A stretch of 64,000 bases of DNA from Acanthochlamys bracteata (Eukaryota > Streptophyta > Magnoliopsida > Pandanales > Velloziaceae): contig CM034138.1 in the NCBI GenBank assembly GCA_019914995.1, positions 3,596,001-3,660,000 of the forward strand. Reading direction: 5' to 3'. Positions within the stretch are counted from its first letter, which is position 1; each line of letters starts with the position of its first letter. The position numbers and the translations under genes are program-made. The notes beneath the pieces are model-generated. The model saw only the letters and a list, made by a program, of their open reading frames with translations, ran no database searches and had not been told where the DNA came from. Positions 24,556 through 34,394 of this stretch are shown piece after piece.

Positions 24556-25224
24556 GAATATATATATATATATATTATATATCAATGAAAAAAAATAAAT
24601 TATTAAATATAATTCTTTATAGATTCGAACTCTAAGTCTGATAATAAATAGAGGGATTTGAATCCAGATCTGAACCCTACGAGGAACAAATGATCCGTAC
24701 GTATTTCACAAAGCATTTGAGGTTGAAATCAATTTCAACAAGCATTATGGTTTTTAAAATATTAATTATGAAAGCAACAAAACTCAATATACATAAGTAC
24801 TTAATAGTGGTATATTTTTTCATTTTAGATTCGAATTCTTGGTATAAGATATGAATTTATATGAATCCGAACTTGACTCACTAGTCTCTCGGCATACTCG
24901 AATCCACCCGATATTCAGTTTGGTCTATTTTTTATTAGGATCCCAGTCCTTTAAAGTAGTTTTGGAGCGGGTTGGATTTTCCGAACTTCTCAGATATTAT
25001 TTTTTTACCAATCAGGTGTAGAGTAGCCTTGCTTACTTTTTTATAAGAGCTACTTATTGGCCTAGTTGAATAGAAAAGTTGAGCTTTTCAAATAATTATA
25101 TTATAGAATTTTTTATAATAAATAATCGATAATATTTTATAATTTTTTTAAAATAAAAAAATTAAAATTTTATATTATTTCATATAATTTTTTTCATAAA
25201 TATCAAATGGTTCCAATAAGTTAA
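24556..25224. other. Intergenic and PPR gene promoter region
   Basis: It begins with an (AT)n tract and continues as AT-rich DNA without a gene. The last ~200 bp must hold the promoter and 5' UTR of the PPR gene that starts at 25225. I cannot point to a clear TATA box. Confidence 0.45.
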
Positions 25225-26733
25225 TTGGAACTGCTACTTCCATGCTTCTCACGCCATCCATCATCAACCATGGCCTCTCGCGCTGCAGCTACCATTCGCT
25301 GGACAACACCGATCACTCCATCCCAAGTTGTCCAACTCATCCGCGCCGAGCCAGATCACCGTAAATCTCTCGAAATCTTCGATGCCGCTACCGCCGAGTA
25401 CTCCTCCGGCTACCGCCATGAAGAATCCACATTCTCTCTCATGTCTTCTCGTCTCGCTTCCGCCGGCCTCCCTCGCTCCGCTGAGCTTCTACTCTCTCGC
25501 GCATTTTCTGAACTCCAATCCCCTCTTCCTGAACATTCTTACCTCCCTGTCCTTCGCTCCTACGCTAGAATTTCCAAACCTCTAGATGCTCTCCGTCTTC
25601 TCAAAGACATGCGTCATAGATTCTGCGTGGATCTCTCCCCTCGTTCGTATACCACTGTATTGTCGGCGCTTGTTTCTAGCTCGCAGTTTAAGGGTGCACG
25701 TAAACTCTATGACGAAATGAGACAGTTGGGTGTTCCGCATACTACGTCTACTTGCAATGTTATTATCAAAGGTCTTTGCGCTAATAGAGCGATGAATGCA
25801 GCGCGGAAGGTGTTTGATGGAATGCTTCAACATGGATGTCCACCGGATGCTTGCACTTATAATACTTTGATTGATGGGTTGTTTAAAACTGGGCAGGTTA
25901 ATGAGGCACGGAAGTTGTTCGATGAAATGCGTGAGAAAGATGGTGATTGTAAACCGACTGTTGTTACCTACACTAGTTTGATAGATGGGTTGTGTAAGTT
26001 TGGCGACTTGGATGGGGGACTTAAGTTGTTTGATGAAATGGTGAAGATAGGGGTTACGCCAAATGTAGTGACTTATAGCTCGCTGTTAGATGGGCTTTGC
26101 AAGGGTGGCCGGGCTATGAAGGCCAAGGACTTTCTTGAGAGAATGGTGTTAGATCGTTGTCCACCGAATTTGATTACGTATAGCTCAGTTATTGATGGGT
26201 TGTGCAAGGAGGGGAAGCTTAAAGAGGCTGCTGAGATTTTGGATAGAATGAGACTGCAAGGGAAGAAGCCGGATGCTGGGTTATATGGGAAGCTTATAGA
26301 AGGATTCTGTGATTCAGGTAGATTCCTAGAAGCTGCAAATTACCTCGATGAGATGGTGTTAAGTGGCGTCATTCCCAACCGTGTTACCTGGAGTCTTCAC
26401 ATCAAGATTCATAATATGGTTTTAAGGGGGCTGTGCTCCAATAACAAATTGAAAAGGGCCCTTCAAGTGTTTCAGAGCATGCGCACCAGGCGCATTACTG
26501 CTGAGTTGGAGACATATCATCTGATGGTGAATTCACTGTGCCGGAAAGGTGATGCGCAGAAGGCTTCGGAGATCATTAGTGAAATGCTGCTCGAGCAGTG
26601 TGTTCCTGATGGGAAAACATGGAATGCTGTTATGGGTGCATACTGCACTGCATATAAAGTCAGGGAACCGGCTATAAGGTTATTGATTGAGCTGGTGGCG
26701 AGCGAATCTCTTCAATCTGTGGCAAATCACTGA
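25225..26733 (+). CDS. P-class pentatricopeptide repeat protein, At5g46100-like
   Basis: This is an intronless RNA-binding organellar protein. P-class PPRs bind single-stranded RNA one base per repeat and stabilise, process or help translate organelle transcripts. It has 502 residues from this ATG. The internal Met16 (at 25270), just before ASRAAATIRW, is a good alternative start because the Arabidopsis relative begins at the matching point, followed by ITPSQV-x-x-L-x-RAE. About ten 35-residue repeats run from ~140 to ~490, with the classic phases TYNTLIDGLFKTGQVNEARK, TYTSLIDGLCKFGDLDGGLK and TYSSVIDGLCKEGKLKEAAE. No C-terminal E, DYW or SMR domain is present. The target RNA is unknown. Downstream, a likely 3' UTR intron runs 27092-27487. 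Confidence 0.9.
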   Translation: MELLLPCFSRHPSSTMASRAAATIRWTTPITPSQVVQLIRAEPDHRKSLEIFDAATAEYSSGYRHEESTFSLMSSRLASAGLPRSAELLLSRAFSELQSPLPEHSYLPVLRSYARISKPLDALRLLKDMRHRFCVDLSPRSYTTVLSALVSSSQFKGARKLYDEMRQLGVPHTTSTCNVIIKGLCANRAMNAARKVFDGMLQHGCPPDACTYNTLIDGLFKTGQVNEARKLFDEMREKDGDCKPTVVTYTSLIDGLCKFGDLDGGLKLFDEMVKIGVTPNVVTYSSLLDGLCKGGRAMKAKDFLERMVLDRCPPNLITYSSVIDGLCKEGKLKEAAEILDRMRLQGKKPDAGLYGKLIEGFCDSGRFLEAANYLDEMVLSGVIPNRVTWSLHIKIHNMVLRGLCSNNKLKRALQVFQSMRTRRITAELETYHLMVNSLCRKGDAQKASEIISEMLLEQCVPDGKTWNAVMGAYCTAYKVREPAIRLLIELVASESLQSVANH

Positions 26734-28011
26734 CATGGAATCAGAGCCACCTCCTTTAAAGATGTTAACTATAACGAATGATTCTGTTCTCTTTTGATAT
26801 ACAATAAAGCTAGACTCAAAGCTTTTACCTCCTTGACTTATGAGTTTGTTGTCCATCATGTAGCCGCAAATTTGAAAGATTCTGCTTCATGTACTTTTCC
26901 TATTGAGCTCCTTGGAGGTATGCTGCATACAAGCTTACTTATAGCTGTGGTTGAGGCTCTAATTGTATATTACTGCTCGGCTCCTGTTAGTTGAAAGTGA
27001 TTCTCTGTTTGCAGAAATTTTGATGGGGTTGATATTGGATAACAAATTTGGATTAAAGCTTCTAACTTTGAAAGGAAGCCACTTTCTACAGGTAACTTAC
27101 CATATATCTTTTATCTTAAAGTAACAAATAACACTAACAAAATATGAAAAGAGTAAGAAAACGCCATCTCCTTGCATAGCAAACGGGTTAATATATTGGA
27201 GATTGAAACTTTATAACTCTTCATGAAGCAATCAGCTACCAGTTTATGTTTTCGACCTAACTTGTTTGTGAGTTTTTATAGAGCAATTAGCTAATACCTA
27301 CTCCCTCTCTGTTGTATGGTCTGTTATTTGCTTCCACCACTCATCAACCATTCCCCAGTTTCTGTGCTTCAAGGAGCACTCTAATGTTACCATATTTTTC
27401 GTGCATATTAACCTGAATTCTTGTGCATTTAATGAAATTAAAAGAGTATGAAGTTTTCTTGTGCATTAAACACTTTCCTTGTTGCAGATTAACATCGTAA
27501 GTCTGGAAGGGTGCAAGTCTGGAAGGGTGTTGTGACGCAAAATAAGACGTTTCAGTTCTTTCAAGAGACCTTTTCTATTTACAGCTTCTCCTACTCGTGC
27601 TCGGAAGACCATGAACTACTGCGTACCTGAAAACTGTAAAACTGAATGTAGAATTGGTTTCATAGGAAACGCATCATACGAATGTCAGCTGCTAGGAAGG
27701 TTGGTCGATTTAAGAAGTACAAGTGGGCGATGAACTGATTGAAATTTGTAAATTTTCTTTTATTTTAAAAGAATGAAACGCAATTGCAGTTTTTGTTCCC
27801 ATTTTGTTCTTTTCCAGTTTTTGTTGCAGCTCTGTATATAATAGTCGTTGCTACATAACAGATACTCATATGTTGAGCTGCCAGACAAAAGTTTTCTTGT
27901 TTTTTTTTTTAAATTAAAAATTTAGCTTTTGCTATAATTTTTTTATCTTACTTTTTTCTAAATAACTTTCTAGGAGGAAATATTTACTGTTTTGGTTAAT
28001 TTTTACAATCA
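26734..28011 (+). other. 3' UTR of the first PPR gene (probable UTR intron) and spacer
   Basis: There is no coding sequence. A good donor (CTACAG|GTAACT, intron starting 27092) and acceptor (TTGTTGCAG at 27479-27487) suggest a ~396-bp intron within the 3' UTR. Just after the acceptor, the 15-mer AAGTCTGGAAGGGTG occurs twice (27499-27513 and 27515-27529). The last part is T-rich DNA upstream of the second PPR gene. Confidence 0.4.
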
Positions 28012-28105
28012 ATGGCCGTTTGGCTTCAAGCCTTCTTCAAACTGATCTCTCCCGCTAGTTCCCATTTCATTTCTACCTTCATTCAGTTTCTCCAAGCAAC
28101 CAGTA

Positions 28106-29707
28106 ATGCAGCTGCGTTCCTTCACGCTTCTCTCTTCCCAACTCTCCAAATTCAACGAAATCTCTTCAACAATCTCTCACCATCAACGATTTCTTCTCCC
28201 AAATCAATCACCAACACTACTTCAATCTCTTCTCCACACAATTCAGAACCGTTTCTTCTCCTTCTCTCCATCTCCGGATTCAGACAAGTTCTACGAAGCA
28301 ATCATCTCCAACTCCGGCCCTGATCGAAGTCTTGAAACAGCCCTAGACAAGCTAAATCTTTCTCCAACGAACAATCTCGTTGCCGACGTTCTTCACCGTC
28401 TCCGTTACGACGAAAAACTCGCGTTCCGATTCTTTATTTGGGCTGGGAGACAACCTAATTATGTGCACGAGTTTAACAACTTCAACTTCATGATTGATGT
28501 TTTGTCAAGCACCAAGTATAAGTCCCGGCAGTTTGGCGTTGTATGTGATTTACTTGATTATTTGAAGCGGCGGGATACCGGGAGTGCCGTGCCGCCTGAT
28601 GCTTTGGTGTCAATCCTGAAGGCGTACAGTGAGACGCATCTAACCCATTTGAGGAAATTTGCGAAGAAGAAGAAGATTCGGTTAAAGGTTGCGCCGGAGA
28701 TTGATGCGTTTAATTTGCTCATTGATGCGTTCTGCAAGAGTAGTCTTGTTTGGGAAGCTGAGGTTTTGTTTCATCGGATGAAGGGAAGGATAATGCCTGA
28801 TGCAAATACTTATAACATTTTGTTCTTTGGGTGGTGTCGAGTGAGGGAACCCAAGAAGGCCATGAAGGTGCTTGACGAAATGATTGAGAAAGGACTTCCA
28901 CCGGACAACTTTACTTACAATACTGCGATTGATTCTTTCTGCAGCATTGGGATGGTGAAAGAAGCAAGGGAGCTCTTTGAGTTCATGCGGACTAAAGGGT
29001 CAACGATTTCTTCACCCACAGCGAAGTCTTATTGCATAATGGTTGTTGCCCTTGCCAAGGCTGAAATGATGACTGAGTGCTTTAACCTCCTGTCTGATAT
29101 GATGGGTTCCGGTTGCCTTCCAGATGTTTCAACTTTTAAGGACTTGATTGAAGGGATGTGTCTCGTAGGGAAGGTGGGTGAGGCTTACAAGATTTTGGAG
29201 GAGATGAGTAAGAAAGGTTATCCACCGGATATTCTTACCTATAATTGCTTCCTCAAGGTTCTTTGCAACTTGAAGAAGCCTGAAGAAGCTCTAAGACTAT
29301 GCGAAAGGATGATAGATGCTGGATGTGAATTGAGTGCCCATACCTATAATATGCTCATGGTGATGTTTTTCGAGATGAAGGAGCCAAACAGGGCCATTGA
29401 CATGTGGGCAGAAATGGACAAGAGAGGCTGTTCACGGTCTGTAGATTCATACAGTACGATGATCGAGGGTCTTTTTAGTTGTGGCAGAGTGGAGGATGCA
29501 TGCTCCCTTTTGGAAGAGGTGATAGACCTGGGCTTGAAGCTGCCCTATCAGAAGTTCGATGTTTTAATGATAAAGTTATCTGAAGTTGGCAACCTCCGTG
29601 CCATCCATAGGCTTTCTGAACATATGAGAAAGTTCTACAATGTGGCCATGGCTAGACGTTTTGCAATAAGCCAGAAGAAGAAGAGCTTGAGTTTGAGAAG
29701 GCAATAA
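28106..29707 (+). CDS. P-class pentatricopeptide repeat protein, mitochondrial, At1g73400-like
   Basis: This is an intronless 533-residue PPR protein. The first ~50 residues (MQLRSFTLLSSQLSKFNE...) are rich in Ser, Leu and Gln with few acidic residues, consistent with an organellar targeting peptide. The segment DVLHRLRYDEKLAFRFFIWA is the pre-repeat motif seen in many mitochondrial P-class PPRs. About eight PPR units run from ~195 to ~500, for example TYNILFFGWCRVREPKKAMK, TYNTAIDSFCSIGMVKEARE and TYNCFLKVLCNLKKPEEALR. The C-terminus is basic (SQKKKSLSLRRQ). It is not a duplicate of the PPR gene 1.4 kb upstream: repeats and N-termini differ. An overlapping out-of-frame ATG frame of 103 codons starts at 28012. 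The Arabidopsis name is a best guess. Confidence 0.88.
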   Translation: MQLRSFTLLSSQLSKFNEISSTISHHQRFLLPNQSPTLLQSLLHTIQNRFFSFSPSPDSDKFYEAIISNSGPDRSLETALDKLNLSPTNNLVADVLHRLRYDEKLAFRFFIWAGRQPNYVHEFNNFNFMIDVLSSTKYKSRQFGVVCDLLDYLKRRDTGSAVPPDALVSILKAYSETHLTHLRKFAKKKKIRLKVAPEIDAFNLLIDAFCKSSLVWEAEVLFHRMKGRIMPDANTYNILFFGWCRVREPKKAMKVLDEMIEKGLPPDNFTYNTAIDSFCSIGMVKEARELFEFMRTKGSTISSPTAKSYCIMVVALAKAEMMTECFNLLSDMMGSGCLPDVSTFKDLIEGMCLVGKVGEAYKILEEMSKKGYPPDILTYNCFLKVLCNLKKPEEALRLCERMIDAGCELSAHTYNMLMVMFFEMKEPNRAIDMWAEMDKRGCSRSVDSYSTMIEGLFSCGRVEDACSLLEEVIDLGLKLPYQKFDVLMIKLSEVGNLRAIHRLSEHMRKFYNVAMARRFAISQKKKSLSLRRQ

Positions 29708-32339
29708 AAATGTGAAGCTACTATACAATACTAAGACCAGATTTCAGTCATCAGTCAAGAACAGGCATCAAATTGGCTAATGTGCAAAACTGAGTTCTTG
29801 CTGACATAAAGATCAGTTTCGTGATGGATTGCAACCGCTTGTCCCTGTTGAGCTGTTCACATATGGCTAACATGTCGAAATGTATAGGTAGCACTTTCTT
29901 GTTCTATCTTTATGAAACTCATGATAAGTTGCTATATATCTAAAATAAAATTGTTGTGATATGCGCAAAATAAGTAAACTATTGTGTTGTCTAATAAATT
30001 TGTAAACATCATGAAAGAACTCATTTGTTTGTTCATGAGCTTTTATTTCTAATATTTCATCAGAAATGGCTTTCAGACTGTATAGCAACTAAGTGGACTG
30101 AACTACTGGCAGAATTGAGAATGGCTATAGCCTATATGAAATTCCATCACCAGATGACGCTGGAATGTCAAACAACTTTTGTTCATTGAAGGTCTTTATG
30201 TTAACTTTTGTTCCTTGAAAAAAGTTGTTAATTTGTACCACAACTGCATTGAATGGTGACTCAAACGGCTAGGAAGCAACTGTGATTGTACGGCTTACTC
30301 TTTTTCCCATACTTCTGCATCTATTGGAACTGGCACTTACATTAGGATGGGATTGAAGCAGGATGGGCATCGGAGGCTGTTTAACTAAGGAAACATCGAC
30401 AAAAGGGGCCTGGGTTCCCTGTTGATTAGTGAAAATCTATCGACTATTTAGCTTTTGAAGTTCAAACTTTCCTGGCCAAAATTTGGCTTTGTAAAAGCAT
30501 CCTTGGTTGACATTAATTATGTTTTGTAGGGTACTCTTTTGTAGTCTTTAAAATATTTTGATTTTGCTGCTTGCATACTTTTAACATTGCTATATCTTGT
30601 AGGATCTTAGGATTCTAGCCTCTTTCACAGGTTTATCTAGCTGCACAATGCATTCAAATGAGAACTTATTAAGATCTTAAGATGTGAATATTAGTCATAT
30701 GTAAGAGCCGTAGTTATCGTCAGTCTGTTATTTGAACATATTGATCATATGTCAGATGACATTGTATGTATACATCTAAATTTGACACTTCTGTATCTTG
30801 TTTGAGATATACGGAAGAAAAAAATGTCATTTGATTCAAGATATGTTTTTTCCTAGACAAAAATGTTGGATATACTTGTTATAAGTGACTGTGAACTTCG
30901 GAAAGTACATATGCTAGGAATCCTGCATTAAAAGTGTGAAATGCATGTGTTAAGGCATCTTTATGAGAAGAATTGTGCCCTCCAAGCGGCTTATATGTGA
31001 TTTAATTTTTGTTTAATGGATATGAAACTTCGCTTTTGCCTTCTATATCTTATTGGCCATATTTGCAGACTCATTTACCTGAAGGTTCAAACCCCTTTAC
31101 CATCTCCTTAAAATTACAACTTGCGGTTACTCCAAATAACAAAAATGTTGATGAAGATTTATATCAGATGCGTAATATGTGTCTTCAGAATTATGATTGA
31201 TTGGTATCATTGGTTGATCATGATGTGAGATGAACATTTATTAATGTCAATTTGTTGAGAAAGATTGGGTAATGTCATTTGCTAATGAATTTTGTGCAGG
31301 TCAACCTATATGGATATTGTGTCTTCTTGAAATTGTCTCTAGTCCAGGTCTGATGGTTACTAAAGAATTTGGTGTTTATCAACTAGTTGAGTTTTCATAC
31401 TGATTTCGTGTGCATTGTTTTTGTTGTCAGATTTACCAAGGAGTCAGCAACCTTGATATCTCTGCTTTATGAAAGAAAATTAAGAGTGAAAGACAAAAGA
31501 AGGTGATAAGTGCTGTGCTTAAAGCAGATGAACTTAAAAAACATGATGTCAGAGGCTTGTAATAGTCTTGGGACAGTTTTGATTCACCAGCAAATCGCAG
31601 AGGCTTTGACGGTTCAGGCAACTTGTTATTTTCTAACATTGAGTAACTGACATAATCATACGGGAAAGCTCTTCGAATAAACCTTTCAATTTCTACAGCA
31701 AAGTCAGTTCAAGTGGAATGCTTGTTCTTGGCTGAAGTAGGAGTGAAGTTGCTTGGAGGGACCCTGCCATACTTCGGTTATTCTGTAACATATTTAAGTT
31801 GTGTGTAATTAATTTATTGTTTGACTTCGAAGATTGTCAAACCAAATGCACCAGTTGGTATATAATGCCTCTAGCCGTCGTGGGTGCTTTTGTATTTTTT
31901 AGTATAAATCTTGATTTTTGAACTAGAATACTGATTGTAATGTAGCCAGCTGTTTAGGCCAATATATGAATTGCAATAGTACACAAATTTACCTGATCTT
32001 GAGATTTTTTTAAAAAAATCTTTTCTTCGTGAAAAGAAGATATAAAGGCTATGGTTCTGAAAGGGACCTGAATTAATTGACAATATAAGGTTAGATGATC
32101 TCAGGACAACTCTAAAGAATCTGGATGTAATGCTGGAGGAGGGTGCAGCATTAAACTTTCATCTGTGCTGGTGGGCAGTTCCCATCGAGCTATATTTCAA
32201 ACACTATTAAACGATCATGCTGCAAAGAATTATTAAGGTATTGATCAAGCCAGTGCTGTGGAATGCCTGAATACTGGAGTGTGAGATAACCTTAATGTGC
32301 ATGGATAGTTGTTTCAAGTGGTGTGAAGAATCTTAAGTT
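29708..32339. other. Spacer after the second PPR gene, no gene recognised
   Basis: About 2.6 kb of moderately AT-rich DNA. The first few hundred bases are probably 3' UTR. No frame shows family similarity. Composition is less extreme than further right, so spliced non-coding transcript sequence is possible but unproven. Confidence 0.4.
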
Positions 32340-33435
32340 TTTTTTTCACAAATGTATGAGAGTACTTTTCAACTCTTTTTCATTTCAAATTTTTATTTTT
32401 AATAAACTTTCTACAATATTCTATAAATTTTTTTTTAAATTTTAGATAGAAAATTTTATTATTATTTATTTTTTTAGATAGAAAAAATCTAGCTTATAGC
32501 TTATTTTTTAAAAAAAAAATTTAAATATTTATTGTTTATAAAAGTTCTTTTTTAAAAGTATTTTCGTACATCTGATTCTTATTCGTTTTCAACATTGTCA
32601 GAAATTTTTATACAAGTCTCTTTCAAAGTGGTTACACAAGTGCTATTAACTTTTCACTCTCCTTTGCAGTCCTTACCAAGTTTGAATTGAACATGCCAGC
32701 GTCAACAGTCTTCAGTTGTGGACTTTGAAGTTGTCATCTGCTCTACTTGAATCAGCTGTCACGCAAACATGGGCCGGAAGACAAGGTATATAGAACACAC
32801 CTTACTCTGTGATACTGGTTGGCTGTTTCTAAACATACAAATTTTATTTTTGTATCATTTTGATCAAAAATTTTGATAGAAGTCGGTTCGTATTTCGATT
32901 GAGCTGAAATTTTATCAGCATATTTTTAACTCATAATTTTTCATATTTAATAGTAGAGATTTGATTTAAATATTTCGCTGACCATTTTTGATCGGTATAT
33001 ATATTATGTGTATTTAAAAATATCATATGTTTCTATTCTATCTCTATAACTAGTCGATGTGATAGAAACCATTTTGCTCTCAGTCACTTAAGTTGTTTGC
33101 TGTAATTATCGTTGATCATGTTTACCTTCATTTCTTCTTTTAGTTCAGTGTGCTTATTTAGTGTTATGCTTTTTGCCTTTGATATATTTAACAAAGATAG
33201 GTTCTTCTGATCATATCCTTATAGTTATCTTGTTTGTTTAATTACAATAAGCTTTGTTAATAATCAGTTTTCGAACAATTCCAATTCTATATATTCTTCG
33301 CTTACTCAGGATTTTGGTAGATGCTATCTTCTCTAGCACATTTGGATTACTCACTAAATCATGTTTGCTATAGGATTAGATTTCTATACTTTCTTCTGCT
33401 CTTATTTGTTGTCTATAGTCTGATGCTAAACCTGC
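32340..33435. other. AT-rich spacer with a possible non-coding exon
   Basis: The interval 32670-32786 has balanced composition between a pyrimidine-rich CCTTTGCAG acceptor and an ACAAG|GTATAT donor. It could be an exon of an unrecognised or non-coding transcript, but no protein similarity is seen. The rest is AT-rich with a MITE fragment at 32860-33005. Confidence 0.3.
32860..33005. mobile_element. Half copy of the GCCGGC foldback MITE family
   Basis: It contains TCGGTTCGTATTTCGATTGA, then GCTGAAATTTTATCAGCATA, matching the right arm of the complete copy at 59933-60346 (TCGGTTCGTATTCCGATTGA and GCTGAAATTTTATCAATATG). The left arm is missing. Confidence 0.6.
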
Positions 33436-33618
33436 TTATTCTAAAAGTAATTTTTTAATTTTAATATATTTTTTATAAATATTTAAAAGTTTTATTTAAA
33501 TTTTATAATATAAAAAATTTTTATGTATAAATAAAAAAATTTTAATTCATTTTTCAAAATTAAAAATATTTTTTATTTTAATTTTTATTTTTAAAAAAAC
33601 ACTACCAAACGCTCTAAC
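33436..33618. repeat. AT-rich element, GTTTGG/CCAAAC family, partial
   Basis: An A/T-only interior ends in ACACTACCAAACGCTCTAAC, like the right end AGTGCCAAACGCGATCTTAA of the copy at 34132-34394. The left end (TATTCTAAAAGTAATT) is less clear. Confidence 0.4.
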
Positions 33619-34131
33619 TACCATCAAGTAGCTGAAAATGTAGTGAATCTTCTGATGCAACTATGTATGCATAGAGACTACCTGGAGGCTGGAGCTGATA
33701 TTACATATAATTTACCTAGGCAGGTGGAAAGTGAATATCTTTAAGCCAATCAAGCAAGTATCAAGATTTTCACAACCATAAACAGCTTCGTACTTTTTCT
33801 GAAATATAAAAATAATAAATTAATTTTATAAAAAATAAGAATAAACTAAGAAATCATGCTTATAAACTTGTAAAGTTAACTTTGGGGTTTAATTTATGGC
33901 ACTTTACTGATTTTTAAGTAAAGCTAAGTGACTTATGGATCAGTTAGTGTGTGGAATATATGTTTTATTTTTTTAAAAAATTTGTTTGAGGGATTCAGGA
34001 GACGACCTCAATCATTGAATGTTTGAGGACCTTCTAATTCATGGAGAAACTAGATTATAAAATAACATTAGGGAGTTTGCTCTTTTTAGATACCTTACCT
34101 CCGTTTCAAGTTTTGGTGATTCCCAATGGGA
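33619..34131. other. Intergenic, no feature seen
   Basis: No coding sequence, RNA gene or defined repeat could be supported. Confidence 0.5.
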
Positions 34132-34394
34132 CATTTGGTAGTATTTATAAAATTAAATTTTTTTAAAATAGAAAAATTTTTGTTTTTTTATTAAAATAAG
34201 TTTTATTTTTTTTACATTTAAAAAAATAATAAAAATATGTAATAAAAAATTTTTATTTCGTAGAATTTTTTTACACTATCAAAATTTTTAAATAAATTTT
34301 TTAAATATTTATAAAATATATATTAAAAAATATAAAATAAAAAAAAATTAAAAAACTGTTTATAATAAGTAGTGCCAAACGCGATCTTAATTAG
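34132..34394. repeat. AT-rich element with CATTTGGTAGT ... AGTGCCAAACG ends
   Basis: The best preserved copy of this family. The left end CATTTGGTAGTATTTATAA and right end TTATAATAAGTAGTGCCAAA are imperfect inverted complements. The interior is nearly pure A/T and self-complementary in places. It looks like a non-autonomous DNA transposon (MITE), superfamily not assigned. Confidence 0.55.

Noticed and set aside
25328-25585. 85-codon plus frame within the first PPR gene
   Set aside because: Alternative-frame shadow of the PPR reading frame; no similarity of its own.
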